DNA of 16,006 nucleotides, from positions 1 through 16,006 of the forward strand of contig CAVPUD010000131.1 of assembly GCA_963708545.1 (NCBI GenBank). Reading direction: 5' to 3'. Shown here piece by piece: positions 1 through 6,521 of the stretch (position 1 is its first letter; each line of letters begins with the position of its first letter). The notes beneath the pieces are model-generated. The model searched no databases. It had not been told where the DNA came from and was given only the letters and a program-made list of their open reading frames with translations. The stretch comes from Extensimonas sp963708545. Lineage in GTDB: Bacteria; Pseudomonadota; Gammaproteobacteria; Burkholderiales; Burkholderiaceae_C. The position numbers were made by a program, and so were the translations under genes.

Positions 1-52
1 GCCGCAGCGGCCCATTTTTGGCTTCGCCGCTCTTCGAGAACACCGGTTTCTT

Positions 53-75
53 GCCCCATAGCGCCACTATGGGGC
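53..75. repeat. Perfect 9-bp hairpin in the leader upstream of the aminotransferase
   Basis: The arms GCCCCATAG (53-61) and CTATGGGGC (67-75) are exactly complementary around a 5-base loop. No T-run follows on either strand, so it is not a typical intrinsic terminator. It lies in bases 1-215, where a reading frame stays open into the aminotransferase but lacks a supported start and does not resemble the family's N-terminus. I see no other gene in 1-215. The surrounding DNA has the feel of dispersed intergenic sequence from Comamonadaceae, but that is memory and not verified. Confidence 0.5.
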
Positions 76-215
76 GGCGAATCCGGCAAAAACTGGCCTC
101 GCTGGGGCGCCTCTTCGCTTTCGACGCCCAAAGTCAGACAGGCTCCCGGCACCGCACCGTGTGGCCTGAGGCGCTGCGACAATGGCGCTTTCCTGTTCGT
201 TGGAGTGTTTTTGCC

Positions 216-1406
216 ATGCAATTTGCCGACCGTCTGAACCAAGTCGAGACTTCCGCCATCCGCGACCTTTTCAAGTTGCTGGGCAAGCCCGGCATCATCA
301 GCTTTGCCGGGGGCTTTCCCGACAGCGCGATGTGCGACGTCGAGGGCATTCGCGCCGCGGTGAATGCGGCTTTGAGCGAAGACGGCGGCGGTGCCTTGCA
401 ATATGGCGCGACCGAGGGCTATCCGGCGCTGCGCGAGCAGCTGGCCAGCTTCATGGCGGGCAAGGGCGCCCAAGATGTGGCGCCCGAGCAGCTCATCGTC
501 ACCACGGGCAGCCAGCAGGCGCTCGATTTGCTCGCCAAGACCATGATCAGCCCCGGCGACAAGGTGATCGTCGAGGGGCCGACCTTTTTGGCCACCATCC
601 AGTGCTTTCGGCTGTTTGGCGCGCAGCTCGTGAGCGCGCCCATAGACGCGCAGGGCGTGCAGACCGAGGTGCTGGAGCAGCTGATGGCGCAGCACCGGCC
701 CAAAATGGTGTATTTGATCCCGACCTATGGCAACCCCAGCGGCGCCACGCTGAGCCTGGCGCGGCGCAAAAGGGTGCTGGAGCTCGCGGTGCAGTACCAG
801 TGCCTGGTCGTCGAGGACGACCCTTACGGCGACCTGTATTTCGACGCGCCGCCGCCGCCCAGCCTGCTCGCGCTCTCGCCTCAGGTGCCGGACAGCCGAG
901 AGTGGCTCGCGCACTGCGGCAGTCTCAGCAAGGTGCTGAGTGCGGGCCTGCGCCTGGGCTGGCTGATCGCGCCGCCAGAGCTGCTCGCCAAGGCCGTGAT
1001 GTGCAAGCAGTTCAGCGACGCCAACACCAGCACCTTTGCCCAGGCCACGGCCGCGCACTATCTGCGTGCGGGCCGCATGCCCGCCACGCTGGCCCACGTG
1101 CGCAAGGTTTATGCCGAACGCGCCGCCGCCATGGGGCAGGCGTTGCGGCGCGAGCTCGGTGCTGCGATCGACTTCGTGCCGCCGCAGGGTGGGCTGTTCA
1201 TCTGGGCACGCCTGACCGGGGCCGGCGGCAAGATCGCCGACGCGCAAGCGCTGTCGTCGCGCGCGATCGAAAAGGGTGTGGCCTTTGTGCCGGGCGCGCC
1301 GTTTTACTGCGCCAACCCCGACCGCGCCACGCTGCGCCTGTCGTTCGCGACCGCGGACCTGCCCAAAATCGAGGAAGGCGTGCGCCGGCTCGCGCAGGCG
1401 CTGTGA
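216..1406 (+). CDS. PLP-dependent aminotransferase, class I/II fold (2-aminoadipate/LysN-like family)
   Basis: This 396-residue enzyme should transfer an amino group between an amino acid and a 2-oxo acid using pyridoxal phosphate in the cytoplasm. The fold-type I landmarks are in order: the substrate-loop segment FAGGFPD near residue 30, TTGSQQALD near 96-104, NPSG at 173-176 (the Asn contacts PLP), EDDPYG near 200-205, the Schiff-base lysine in GSLSKVLSAGLRLGW (K239), and the carboxylate-binding Arg in TLRLSF (R374). The frame is open from base 18, but ATG 216 is preferred: GGAG at 202-205 is well spaced and the protein then starts MQFADRL, as expected for the family. It stands alone on the + strand, followed by a non-coding gap. 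The closest functional group is 2-aminoadipate, aromatic or branched-chain aminotransferases; the actual substrate cannot be decided from the sequence. Confidence 0.9.
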   Translation: MQFADRLNQVETSAIRDLFKLLGKPGIISFAGGFPDSAMCDVEGIRAAVNAALSEDGGGALQYGATEGYPALREQLASFMAGKGAQDVAPEQLIVTTGSQQALDLLAKTMISPGDKVIVEGPTFLATIQCFRLFGAQLVSAPIDAQGVQTEVLEQLMAQHRPKMVYLIPTYGNPSGATLSLARRKRVLELAVQYQCLVVEDDPYGDLYFDAPPPPSLLALSPQVPDSREWLAHCGSLSKVLSAGLRLGWLIAPPELLAKAVMCKQFSDANTSTFAQATAAHYLRAGRMPATLAHVRKVYAERAAAMGQALRRELGAAIDFVPPQGGLFIWARLTGAGGKIADAQALSSRAIEKGVAFVPGAPFYCANPDRATLRLSFATADLPKIEEGVRRLAQAL

Positions 1407-1453
1407 GGGCGCGGCACCATGTCGTGGCGCGAAATATAAGGTTATTTTGGCCT

Positions 1454-1478
1454 CTAGCGCTTGATACACAAGCGCTAG
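1454..1478. repeat. Perfect 10-bp palindromic intergenic element (Comamonadaceae-type repeat)
   Basis: The arms CTAGCGCTTG (1454-1463) and CAAGCGCTAG (1469-1478) are fully complementary around the loop ATACA. The flanks are GGCCT on the left and CAGCTATCGTTTTG on the right. It lies 48 bases after the aminotransferase stop. A hairpin followed by a short T-rich stretch could end transcription of that gene. I recall very similar GGC(C)TCTAGCGCTT...AAGCGCTAGCAGCTAT units between genes in many Comamonadaceae, so this is more likely one copy of a family-wide dispersed palindrome than a purpose-made terminator. The palindrome is seen directly; the family-wide occurrence is memory. Confidence 0.7.
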
Positions 1479-1498
1479 CAGCTATCGTTTTGTGAGTT

Positions 1499-1739
1499 AT
1501 CCTCAATCCGGCAGTTGAGCGCGCCCGAGCGTGTCGTCATCGGGTGCACTGGCAAGGCGCAAACCGCAGCCATGGCGGGTGCCATGGCGAGGATTTGCAA
1601 CGCGGCCAGCGTGCCCGAGGGCGGCGCGATCGGGTGCGCAGCGCTCTGACCCGATGGGTGCGTCTCGCAGAGTGAAAAGTCATCCAAAGAATCAAAGAGT
1701 TGCATACAAAATGCAGCGGTCAACTGCCGAATTGAGGAT
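1499..1739. repeat. 241-base non-coding segment bounded by 20-bp inverted repeats (possible MITE or IS remnant)
   Basis: The left end reads ATCCTCAATCCGGCAGTTGA (1499-1518). The right end, reverse-complemented (1720-1739), is the same except for one C-to-T change. Inside are an 8-bp inverted pair (CATCGGGT at 1538-1545, ACCCGATG at 1649-1656), two copies of GCCATGGCG close together, and a small hairpin TGCAT-ACAAA-ATGCA (1701-1715). No convincing gene is present: the open frames lack good starts and recognisable domains. No clear target-site duplication flanks the ends. The right end touches the last base of the nrdR stop codon. It could be a miniature transposable element, an IS remnant, or a pair of operator-like sites. 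With the palindrome at 1454-1478 it fills the gap 1407-1738. Confidence 0.45.
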
Positions 1740-2188
1740 TATTTGTCCACTTCATCGACGACGGCGCGAAACGCGTCCACGTCTTCGAAGTTGCGGTACA
1801 CGCTGGCAAAGCGCACGTAGGCAACCTTGTCGAGCTTTTTGAGCTCGCGCATCACGAGTTCGCCAAGCTGGGCCGAGGGCAGCTCGCGCAGGCCCAGGCT
1901 CAGCAGCTTTTCTTCGATGCGTTCGATCGCACCGTCGATCTGCTCGGTGCTCACAGGGCGCTTGCGCAGCGCGAGTTTGAACGACGCGAGCAGCTTGGCG
2001 CGCTCGTACTCGGTGCGCCGCCCGTCCTTTTTGATGATGGTGGGCAGCGTCACCTCGGGGCGCTCGTAGGTGGTGAAGCGCCGCTCACAGGCCGCGCACT
2101 GGCGCCTGCGACGCACGAAGCCGCCGTCCTCGGCCACGCGGGTTTCGACGACTTGCGTCTCCTGGTGGCCGCAGAAAGGGCATTTCAT
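1739..2188 (-). CDS. nrdR: Transcriptional repressor NrdR
   Basis: NrdR senses ATP/dATP through an ATP-cone domain and represses ribonucleotide reductase genes by binding NrdR boxes. The 149-residue protein is full length. It opens with the zinc ribbon CPFC...CAAC (C3, C6, C31, C34), followed by the invariant RRFTTYER, and then the ATP-cone (about residues 47-137) with IIKKDGRRTEYERAKL and FASVYRNFEDVDAF. It begins 18 bases after the glyA stop on the same strand, so the two are probably co-transcribed from the glyA promoter; this pairing is common in betaproteobacteria. The ATG has only a weak ribosome site (GGCGAG), consistent with coupling to glyA. No ribonucleotide reductase gene or obvious NrdR box lies in the window. 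Confidence 0.97.
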   Translation of the reverse strand: MKCPFCGHQETQVVETRVAEDGGFVRRRRQCAACERRFTTYERPEVTLPTIIKKDGRRTEYERAKLLASFKLALRKRPVSTEQIDGAIERIEEKLLSLGLRELPSAQLGELVMRELKKLDKVAYVRFASVYRNFEDVDAFRAVVDEVDK

Positions 2189-2206
2189 GCTCGCGCCGTG
2201 CCGCGT

Positions 2207-3451
2207 TCAGCCATAGACCGGAAAGCGCGCCGTGAGCGCGTGCACCTTGGCGCGCACGGCGGCGATGTGGTCGGCATCGCGCGGCTTGTCGAGCACGTCG
2301 GCCACCAGGTGGGCCGTGAGGCGTGCCTCTTCGTCCTTGAAGCCGCGCGTGGTCATCGCGGGGGTGCCTATGCGCACGCCGCTCGTGACCATGGGTTTTT
2401 CGGGGTCGTTGGGGATGGCGTTTTTGTTGATCGTCATGTGCGCGGCGCCGAGCACGGCCTCGGCCTCCTTGCCGGTGATGCCCTTGGAGCGCAGATCGAC
2501 CAGCATCACGTGGCTTTGCGTGCCGCCGCTCACGATGCGCAGGCCGCGCTCGGTCAGCGTCTGGGCGACGATGCGCGCGTTCATCACCACCTGCTGCTGG
2601 TAGGCCTTGAACTCTGGCTGTAACGCCTCTTTGAAGGCCACGGCCTTGGCCGCGATCACGTGCATCAGCGGGCCGCCCTGCAGGCCAGGGAAGACGGCGC
2701 TGTTGATGGCTTTTTCGTGCTCGGCCTTCATCAGGATGATGCCGCCGCGCGGGCCGCGCAGGCTCTTGTGCGTGGTCGAGGTGACCACGTCCGCATGCGG
2801 CACGGGGTTGGGATAGACGCCCGCGGCGATCAGGCCCGCGTAGTGCGCCATATCGACCATAAAAATCGCGCCCACGTCCTTGGCCACCTTGGCAAAGCGC
2901 GCAAAGTCGATGTGCAGGCTGTAGGCCGACGCGCCCGCGATGATCAGCTTGGGCCGCGTTTCGTGGGCCTTCTTTTCCATCGCGTCGTAGTCGATGGCCT
3001 CATTGGCGTCGAGGCCGTACGAGACCACGTTGAACCACTTGCCGCTGATGTTGAGCGGCATGCCGTGCGTGAGGTGGCCGCCTTCGGCAAGGCTCATGCC
3101 CATGACGGTGTCGCCGGGCTTGAGGAACGCGAGGAACACGGCCTCGTTGGCCGAGGCGCCGCAGTGCGGCTGCACGTTCGCGGCCTCGGCGCCGAAAAGC
3201 TGCTTGAGCCGGTCTATGGCCAGCTGCTCAACCACATCGACGTGCTCGCAGCCGCCGTAGTAGCGGCGGCCGGGGTAGCCCTCGGCGTATTTGTTCGTGA
3301 GTTGCGTGCCCTGCGCCCACATCACGGCGGGCGAGGCGTAGTTTTCGCTGGCGATCAGCTCGATGTGTTCTTCCTGGCGGCGGTTTTCGGCCAAGATGGC
3401 GGCAAAGACTTCGGTGTCGGTTTGTTCGACGAGGATGTTGCGGTGGTACAT
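2207..3451 (-). CDS. glyA: Serine hydroxymethyltransferase
   Basis: GlyA interconverts serine and glycine while loading a one-carbon unit onto tetrahydrofolate. It is PLP-dependent and cytoplasmic. The 414-residue protein shows the family blocks in order: EEHIELIASENY (28-38), LTNKYAEGYPGRRYYGG (51-67), MSLAEGGHLTHG (119-130), VDMAHYAGLIAAG (199-211), and STTHKSLRGPRGG (225-237) with the Schiff-base lysine at K229, the same number as in E. coli. The frame is open further upstream to 3598, but ATG 3451 gives the conserved N-terminus and has AGGA (3457-3460 on the + strand) at good spacing. The upstream extension would also run through the riboswitch. It is followed at 18 bases by nrdR. Expression is probably controlled by the ZTP riboswitch in its leader. 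Confidence 0.98.
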   Translation of the reverse strand: MYHRNILVEQTDTEVFAAILAENRRQEEHIELIASENYASPAVMWAQGTQLTNKYAEGYPGRRYYGGCEHVDVVEQLAIDRLKQLFGAEAANVQPHCGASANEAVFLAFLKPGDTVMGMSLAEGGHLTHGMPLNISGKWFNVVSYGLDANEAIDYDAMEKKAHETRPKLIIAGASAYSLHIDFARFAKVAKDVGAIFMVDMAHYAGLIAAGVYPNPVPHADVVTSTTHKSLRGPRGGIILMKAEHEKAINSAVFPGLQGGPLMHVIAAKAVAFKEALQPEFKAYQQQVVMNARIVAQTLTERGLRIVSGGTQSHVMLVDLRSKGITGKEAEAVLGAAHMTINKNAIPNDPEKPMVTSGVRIGTPAMTTRGFKDEEARLTAHLVADVLDKPRDADHIAAVRAKVHALTARFPVYG

Positions 3452-3487
3452 GGCAGTCCTAGGGTGAAAGCTGCTTCCTTGCGCTGT

Positions 3488-3514
3488 GCGCCACGAAACG
3501 ACGTTTTGCGGCGC
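3488..3514 (-). other. Hairpin between the ZTP aptamer and glyA (candidate expression platform)
   Basis: On the - strand this 27-base stretch folds into a stem of 11 pairs plus one A-C mismatch around a 3-base loop. The outer arms are GCGCC/GGCGC and the inner arms AAAC/GTTT, with one G-U pair. It sits just after the aptamer's 3' domain and about 37 bases before the glyA ATG. There is no T-run after it, so if it takes part in switching it may act on Rho, an alternative fold or translation and not as an intrinsic terminator. The pairing is seen; the role is inference. Confidence 0.4.
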
Positions 3515-3521
3515 TGACAAG

Positions 3522-3671
3522 GGCTGCCCAGGCGAACGGCTTGGCACCGGGTAGTGCACTTTCCCCGGCGGTACGCTTCCCCGTGGTTGACAAGGCATGA
3601 GCCTGGCTGGTTTCCACGTCGGCGGCGGCCGCCATTGTGCCGGCGGCCGCGCCTATCGCCAGTTGCGTACG
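3522..3671 (-). promoter_or_regulatory. ZTP riboswitch (pfl motif) in the glyA leader
   Basis: This aptamer class binds ZTP/ZMP, intermediates that accumulate when 10-formyl-tetrahydrofolate is short, and turns on purine and one-carbon genes, glyA among them. Read on the - strand, P1 pairs GTACGC (3665-3670) with GCGTAC (3571-3576). The conserved CTGGCGA lies at 3656-3662. A perfect 9-bp variable stem has arms at 3642-3650 and 3625-3633. CGTGG (3614-3618), followed by AAA, pairs with CCACG (3582-3586), which runs into GGGGAAGC. The hallmark 3' domain GCCGTTCGCCTGGGCA sits at 3525-3540. Those elements in that order, upstream of glyA, match the family closely. Boundaries are approximate. Confidence 0.88.
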
Positions 3672-3676
3672 CCGCG

Positions 3677-3705
3677 AGTGTAGCCGAGCGGGATGTCTGC
3701 GCTTC
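3677..3705 (-). promoter_or_regulatory. Possible promoter of the ZTP riboswitch-glyA-nrdR transcript
   Basis: On the - strand TACACT (3677-3682) is a fair -10 element. It would start transcription near 3670, right at the first base of the riboswitch P1 helix, which is where a leader should start. The -35 position (3700-3705) reads GAAGCG and is poor. The call rests on the -10 match and the fit with the riboswitch start. The gap 3672-3752 between the transglycosylase stop and the riboswitch shows nothing else. Confidence 0.3.
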
Positions 3706-3752
3706 TTCGCTTGCCCCTCGGAGAGCCTTCGTTGTGCTCTGTGAATGCGCGC

Positions 3753-4601
3753 TCAGGACTGCGCCGGCGATGCTGCAACGCCTTCATCGTTGCGTGCCGT
3801 GGCATCCTCCGCGGGACGAACCGGCGCGGGCTGTGCTTGTGCACGTGCCGCAAGCTGCTTGGGCGCTGCTGCAACCGCCCCGCGCCGACCGGCGATCTGG
3901 CGCAGGCGCGCCTGCTCGGCCAGGACCTTGGCCACGTAGCCGCCGTCGTCTTCCTGGTTGGCCGCACCCACGTAATAGCGCAGCCCGCCCTCGACCGAGC
4001 CGGCGCGCTGTATGCACTCCTGCAGCACCTTGGCGCCCACGCGCAGGTTTGTCAGTGGATCGAAAGCCGCGAGGTGGCCGCCAAAGTTTTCGTATTTGTC
4101 GGTGTGCGTGCGCGTCATCACCTGCATCAAGCCCTGCGCGCCGACGGCGCTTTGGGCAAAGGGGTTGAAGCTCGACTCGACGGCCATCACGGCGAGCAGC
4201 AGGGTGGGCTCGATCTTGGTGCGCAGGCCCACGTCGTACGCTTCGGCCACCAGCGCGCTGACGGGTTCCGGCGCCACGCGGTACTTTTTGCTGAGCCAAA
4301 AGGCAATGGCCGCCTGCTCCTTGGGCAGGGTTTGTGGATGGATGGCGAGGGCGCGGTCGCCCGTGTCGGCCACGGTTGGGGCCTCCTGCTCCTGCGCCAC
4401 GACATGGCGGGCGCGCAGCCAGTCGAACAGCTGAGCCTCGGCGCTCAAGCGCAGATCGGGCCGGCTCGCAGCGACCATGGCCACGCAGGCCACGGCCAAG
4501 CCAAGCAGCGCAAGACCGTTGTGGGTGATGGCAAAGAATCCTTCGACCACGTCATTGACGAAGGTCCTGGTGCCAGAGAGGAAACGAGAAAACGCTGTCA
4601 T
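3753..4601 (-). CDS. Lytic transglycosylase, SLT domain, membrane-anchored
   Basis: Family members cleave peptidoglycan between MurNAc and GlcNAc in the periplasm, leaving a 1,6-anhydro end. The 282-residue protein has a hydrophobic segment at about 27-46 with a short basic N-terminal side, acting as a signal anchor or uncleaved signal. A linker leads to an SLT domain at about 120-215: the catalytic glutamate is in AVESSFNP (E142), followed by GAQGLMQVM (154-162) and NLRVGAKVL (185-193). The C-terminal 40 or so residues are low-complexity Ala/Pro/Gln. The frame is open further upstream, but ATG 4601 has AAGGA at good spacing and gives a sensible N-terminus. It lies upstream of the glyA unit on the same strand, 81 bases before the riboswitch. 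Which transglycosylase subgroup it belongs to is not clear. Confidence 0.9.
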   Translation of the reverse strand: MTAFSRFLSGTRTFVNDVVEGFFAITHNGLALLGLAVACVAMVAASRPDLRLSAEAQLFDWLRARHVVAQEQEAPTVADTGDRALAIHPQTLPKEQAAIAFWLSKKYRVAPEPVSALVAEAYDVGLRTKIEPTLLLAVMAVESSFNPFAQSAVGAQGLMQVMTRTHTDKYENFGGHLAAFDPLTNLRVGAKVLQECIQRAGSVEGGLRYYVGAANQEDDGGYVAKVLAEQARLRQIAGRRGAVAAAPKQLAARAQAQPAPVRPAEDATARNDEGVAASPAQS

Positions 4602-4746
4602 CACTATTCCTTTCCTAGATGAAGCGGGCGCCATGTGCCTTGCATGCGCAGGGCGGGCGAGGCATCCACGGTGCCGCGATACATGCACCAAAGAGCCGAG
4701 GGGGCAGCGGAAGCGAGTCTCACTGACCCCGTCTGAAGAGGCGCGG

Positions 4747-4775
4747 ATTCTGAAATGCAATTCATATCAAGTCAA
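4747..4775 (-). promoter_or_regulatory. Sigma-70-type promoter for the lytic transglycosylase
   Basis: On the - strand TTGACT (4770-4775) matches the -35 consensus in 5 of 6 positions. A 17-base spacer leads to CAGAAT (4747-4752), 4 of 6 for the -10. This implies a leader of about 140 bases before the ATG at 4601; nothing distinctive was seen in that leader. Confidence 0.5.
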
Positions 4776-4938
4776 TGCTTAAAAAGATGTTTGTAATACA
4801 TTTAAGTTATTAGATTTTGGTGTTTGCCGCAGTGAAAGCGCCTACGAGTCGCCATTTTTTCTCGAAAGTACGGGTTATCCCTGGCAAAAAATGACCAAAC
4901 GCTAGTTAGAGTTGCGCATCTCTTCCGTGCCGAGAACC
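4776..4938 (+). other. Upstream region of the import/carboxylation operon, no clear promoter
   Basis: This stretch, between the divergent transglycosylase promoter and the first operon gene, must carry the operon's control region. It is AT-rich at 4776-4820 and contains ATGT-N7-ACAT at 4787-4801, which fits the loose T-N11-A pattern of LysR-type regulator sites. I could not find a convincing -35/-10 pair on the + strand or a sigma-54 site. No regulator gene lies beside it in this window. Confidence 0.3.
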
Positions 4939-5730
4939 ATGCTGCAACTCACCAACGTACAAATCGTTTACGACAACACCATAGAGGCGGTGCGAGAAGC
5001 CTCTTTGGTGGTCGAAAAAGGGCGCATCGTGGCGCTTTTGGGCTCCAACGGTGCGGGCAAGTCCACCACGCTCAAGGGCATCTCTGGCGTGCTGTACCCA
5101 GAAGATGGTGAGGTTCAGGGCGGGCAGATCATGTTCGAAGGGCGCTCTCTGGTTGGCGCAGCGCCGGACGAAATCGTGCGCGCGGGGCTGGTCATGGTGC
5201 CCGAAGGGCGCCGGCTGTTCGATCAGTTGACGGTCGAAGAGAACCTGGTCATGGGCGGCTACACGCGCAGTCTGCAAGATGCAAAACACCAGATGGAGAT
5301 GGTCTATGCGCTGTTCCCACGCCTCAAGCAAAAGCGCACCACGGTGTCCGGCTACCTCTCCGGCGGCGAGCAGCAGATGGTGGCGATAGGCCGGGCGCTG
5401 ATGTCTGCCCCCAAGCTATTGATGCTCGATGAACCTACGCTGGGATTGGCACCGCAAATCAGTGAAGAGATTTTCGAAATCATCGTGCGGCTGGGGCGCC
5501 AGGACGGGCTCGGGATTTTGCTGGTCGAGCAGAACGCGCAGATGGCGCTGACGATCGCTGACTATGGCTACATCATGGAAAACGGTCGCGTGGTGCTCGA
5601 CGGCCCCGCCGAGAAGATGTTGCGCAACGAGGACGTGCGTGAGTTTTATCTTGGCTTCAGCGAAGGAGGGGCGCGCAAAAACATGCGCGAGGTCAAGCAT
5701 TACAAGCGGCGTAAGCGCTGGCTTTCTTGA
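4939..5730 (+). CDS. livF: LivF-type ABC transporter ATPase
   Basis: One of two ATPases that should power the branched-chain-amino-acid-type importer encoded downstream. In the 263-residue protein, Walker A is GSNGAGKS (35-42), the ABC signature LSGGEQQ (140-146), Walker B LLMLDEP (160-166), and the switch region VEQNAQ (196-201), lacking the usual His as is normal for LivF. A basic C-terminal tail HYKRRKRW (254-261) goes beyond classical LivF; I recall this tail in paralogs encoded next to acyl-CoA synthetases. A TTG at 4912 is in frame, but ATG 4939 (MLQLTNV) matches the family start; its ribosome site is weak. It is the first gene of the operon, 8 bases before the livG ATG. The symbol denotes the family only; leucine is not the likely substrate. 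Confidence 0.92.
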   Translation: MLQLTNVQIVYDNTIEAVREASLVVEKGRIVALLGSNGAGKSTTLKGISGVLYPEDGEVQGGQIMFEGRSLVGAAPDEIVRAGLVMVPEGRRLFDQLTVEENLVMGGYTRSLQDAKHQMEMVYALFPRLKQKRTTVSGYLSGGEQQMVAIGRALMSAPKLLMLDEPTLGLAPQISEEIFEIIVRLGRQDGLGILLVEQNAQMALTIADYGYIMENGRVVLDGPAEKMLRNEDVREFYLGFSEGGARKNMREVKHYKRRKRWLS

Positions 5731-5738
5731 GGATTTTC

Positions 5739-6521
5739 ATGAACGATGCATTGCTCAGGGTAGAAACCCTGTCCAAGCGCTTCGGCGGCGTGGAGGCCGT
5801 CGCCGGGGTGAGCTTTCACGTCCGAAGAGGGGAGATTTATTCGCTCATCGGCCCCAACGGCGCTGGCAAGACGACCACCTTCAACATGATCAGCGGGGTA
5901 GTCAAGCCCAGCGGTGGCACGGTGCACTTCGACGGGCGCGACATCACCGGCATGCCGGCGCACAAACTGGCCCCCATTGGCATCGGCCGTACCTTTCAGA
6001 ACCTTGCCGTGTTCAAGCATGCGACAGTGGTGGACAACCTGCTGGTGGGGCGCCATTGCCACATGGGCTCGAATGTGTTCAACGCCGCCTGGTTCTGGGG
6101 ACGCACACGGCGCGAAGAACTGGCCCACCGGCGCAAAGTGGAGGAGATCATCGACTTTCTCGAGATTGAGGATATCCGCGACATGCCCGTGGGAGCCTTG
6201 TCTTACGGTCTGCAAAAGCGTGTCGAACTCGGACGCGCATTGGCCACCGAACCCAAGCTGCTGCTGCTCGATGAAATGGTGTCTGGCATGAACAGCGAAG
6301 AAACCGAAGACATCGCGCGCTTCGTGCTCGACATTCGCGATGAGCTGGGCATCACCGTGCTCATGGTCGAGCACGACATGGGCATCGTCATGGATATTTC
6401 AGACCGTATTTGTGTACTCAACTTCGGGCGCAAGATTGGCGAGGGGACGCCGGCTGAAATTTCGGCCAATCCCGCAGTGATCGAGGCCTATCTAGGCAGC
6501 AAGACCAAGGAGGCCGCGTGA
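5739..6521 (+). CDS. livG: LivG-type ABC transporter ATPase
   Basis: The partner ATPase of the importer, 260 residues. Walker A is GPNGAGKT (38-45), followed by the Q-loop region GRTFQN (83-88), the ABC signature LSYGLQKR (154-161), Walker B LLLLDEM (174-180) and switch His in VEHDM (H212). Walker B ends in DEM where most ABC proteins have DEP, and is followed by VSGMN; the catalytic Glu is retained. ATG 5739 is chosen over TTG 5727 because GAGG (5729-5732) is spaced 6 bases from it. The ribosome site overlaps the livF stop, and the gene's own stop overlaps the GTG of the ligase. The family symbol does not imply leucine transport. Confidence 0.93.
   Translation: MNDALLRVETLSKRFGGVEAVAGVSFHVRRGEIYSLIGPNGAGKTTTFNMISGVVKPSGGTVHFDGRDITGMPAHKLAPIGIGRTFQNLAVFKHATVVDNLLVGRHCHMGSNVFNAAWFWGRTRREELAHRRKVEEIIDFLEIEDIRDMPVGALSYGLQKRVELGRALATEPKLLLLDEMVSGMNSEETEDIARFVLDIRDELGITVLMVEHDMGIVMDISDRICVLNFGRKIGEGTPAEISANPAVIEAYLGSKTKEAA

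Noticed and set aside
18..215. N-terminal extension of the aminotransferase to base 18
   Set aside because: The added residues do not belong to the family, include the palindromic leader, and lack a ribosome site. ATG 216 has one.
182..1495. A 437-codon + strand frame overlapping the aminotransferase
   Set aside because: Its translation is Arg/Ala/Gly-rich and low in information, whereas the other frame has all PLP aminotransferase motifs.
1519..1648. Possible gene fragment (frame containing ERVVIGCTGKAQ) inside the inverted-repeat segment
   Set aside because: No start codon with a ribosome site, no recognisable domain, and too short to distinguish from chance.
2660..3517. A 285-codon + strand frame opposite glyA
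   Set aside because: It mirrors glyA codons, is rich in Val/His/Arg/Gly as antisense frames are, and runs through the riboswitch side. GlyA on the - strand is certain.
4787..4801. LysR-type T-N11-A site (ATGT-N7-ACAT) before the operon
   Set aside because: The pattern is too loose, occurs by chance in AT-rich DNA, and no LysR gene is adjacent. Kept only as a remark in the region's entry.
4895..4912. Operator-like AAC-N4-GTT upstream of livF
   Set aside because: The dyad is only three bases per arm and flanking bases do not extend it.
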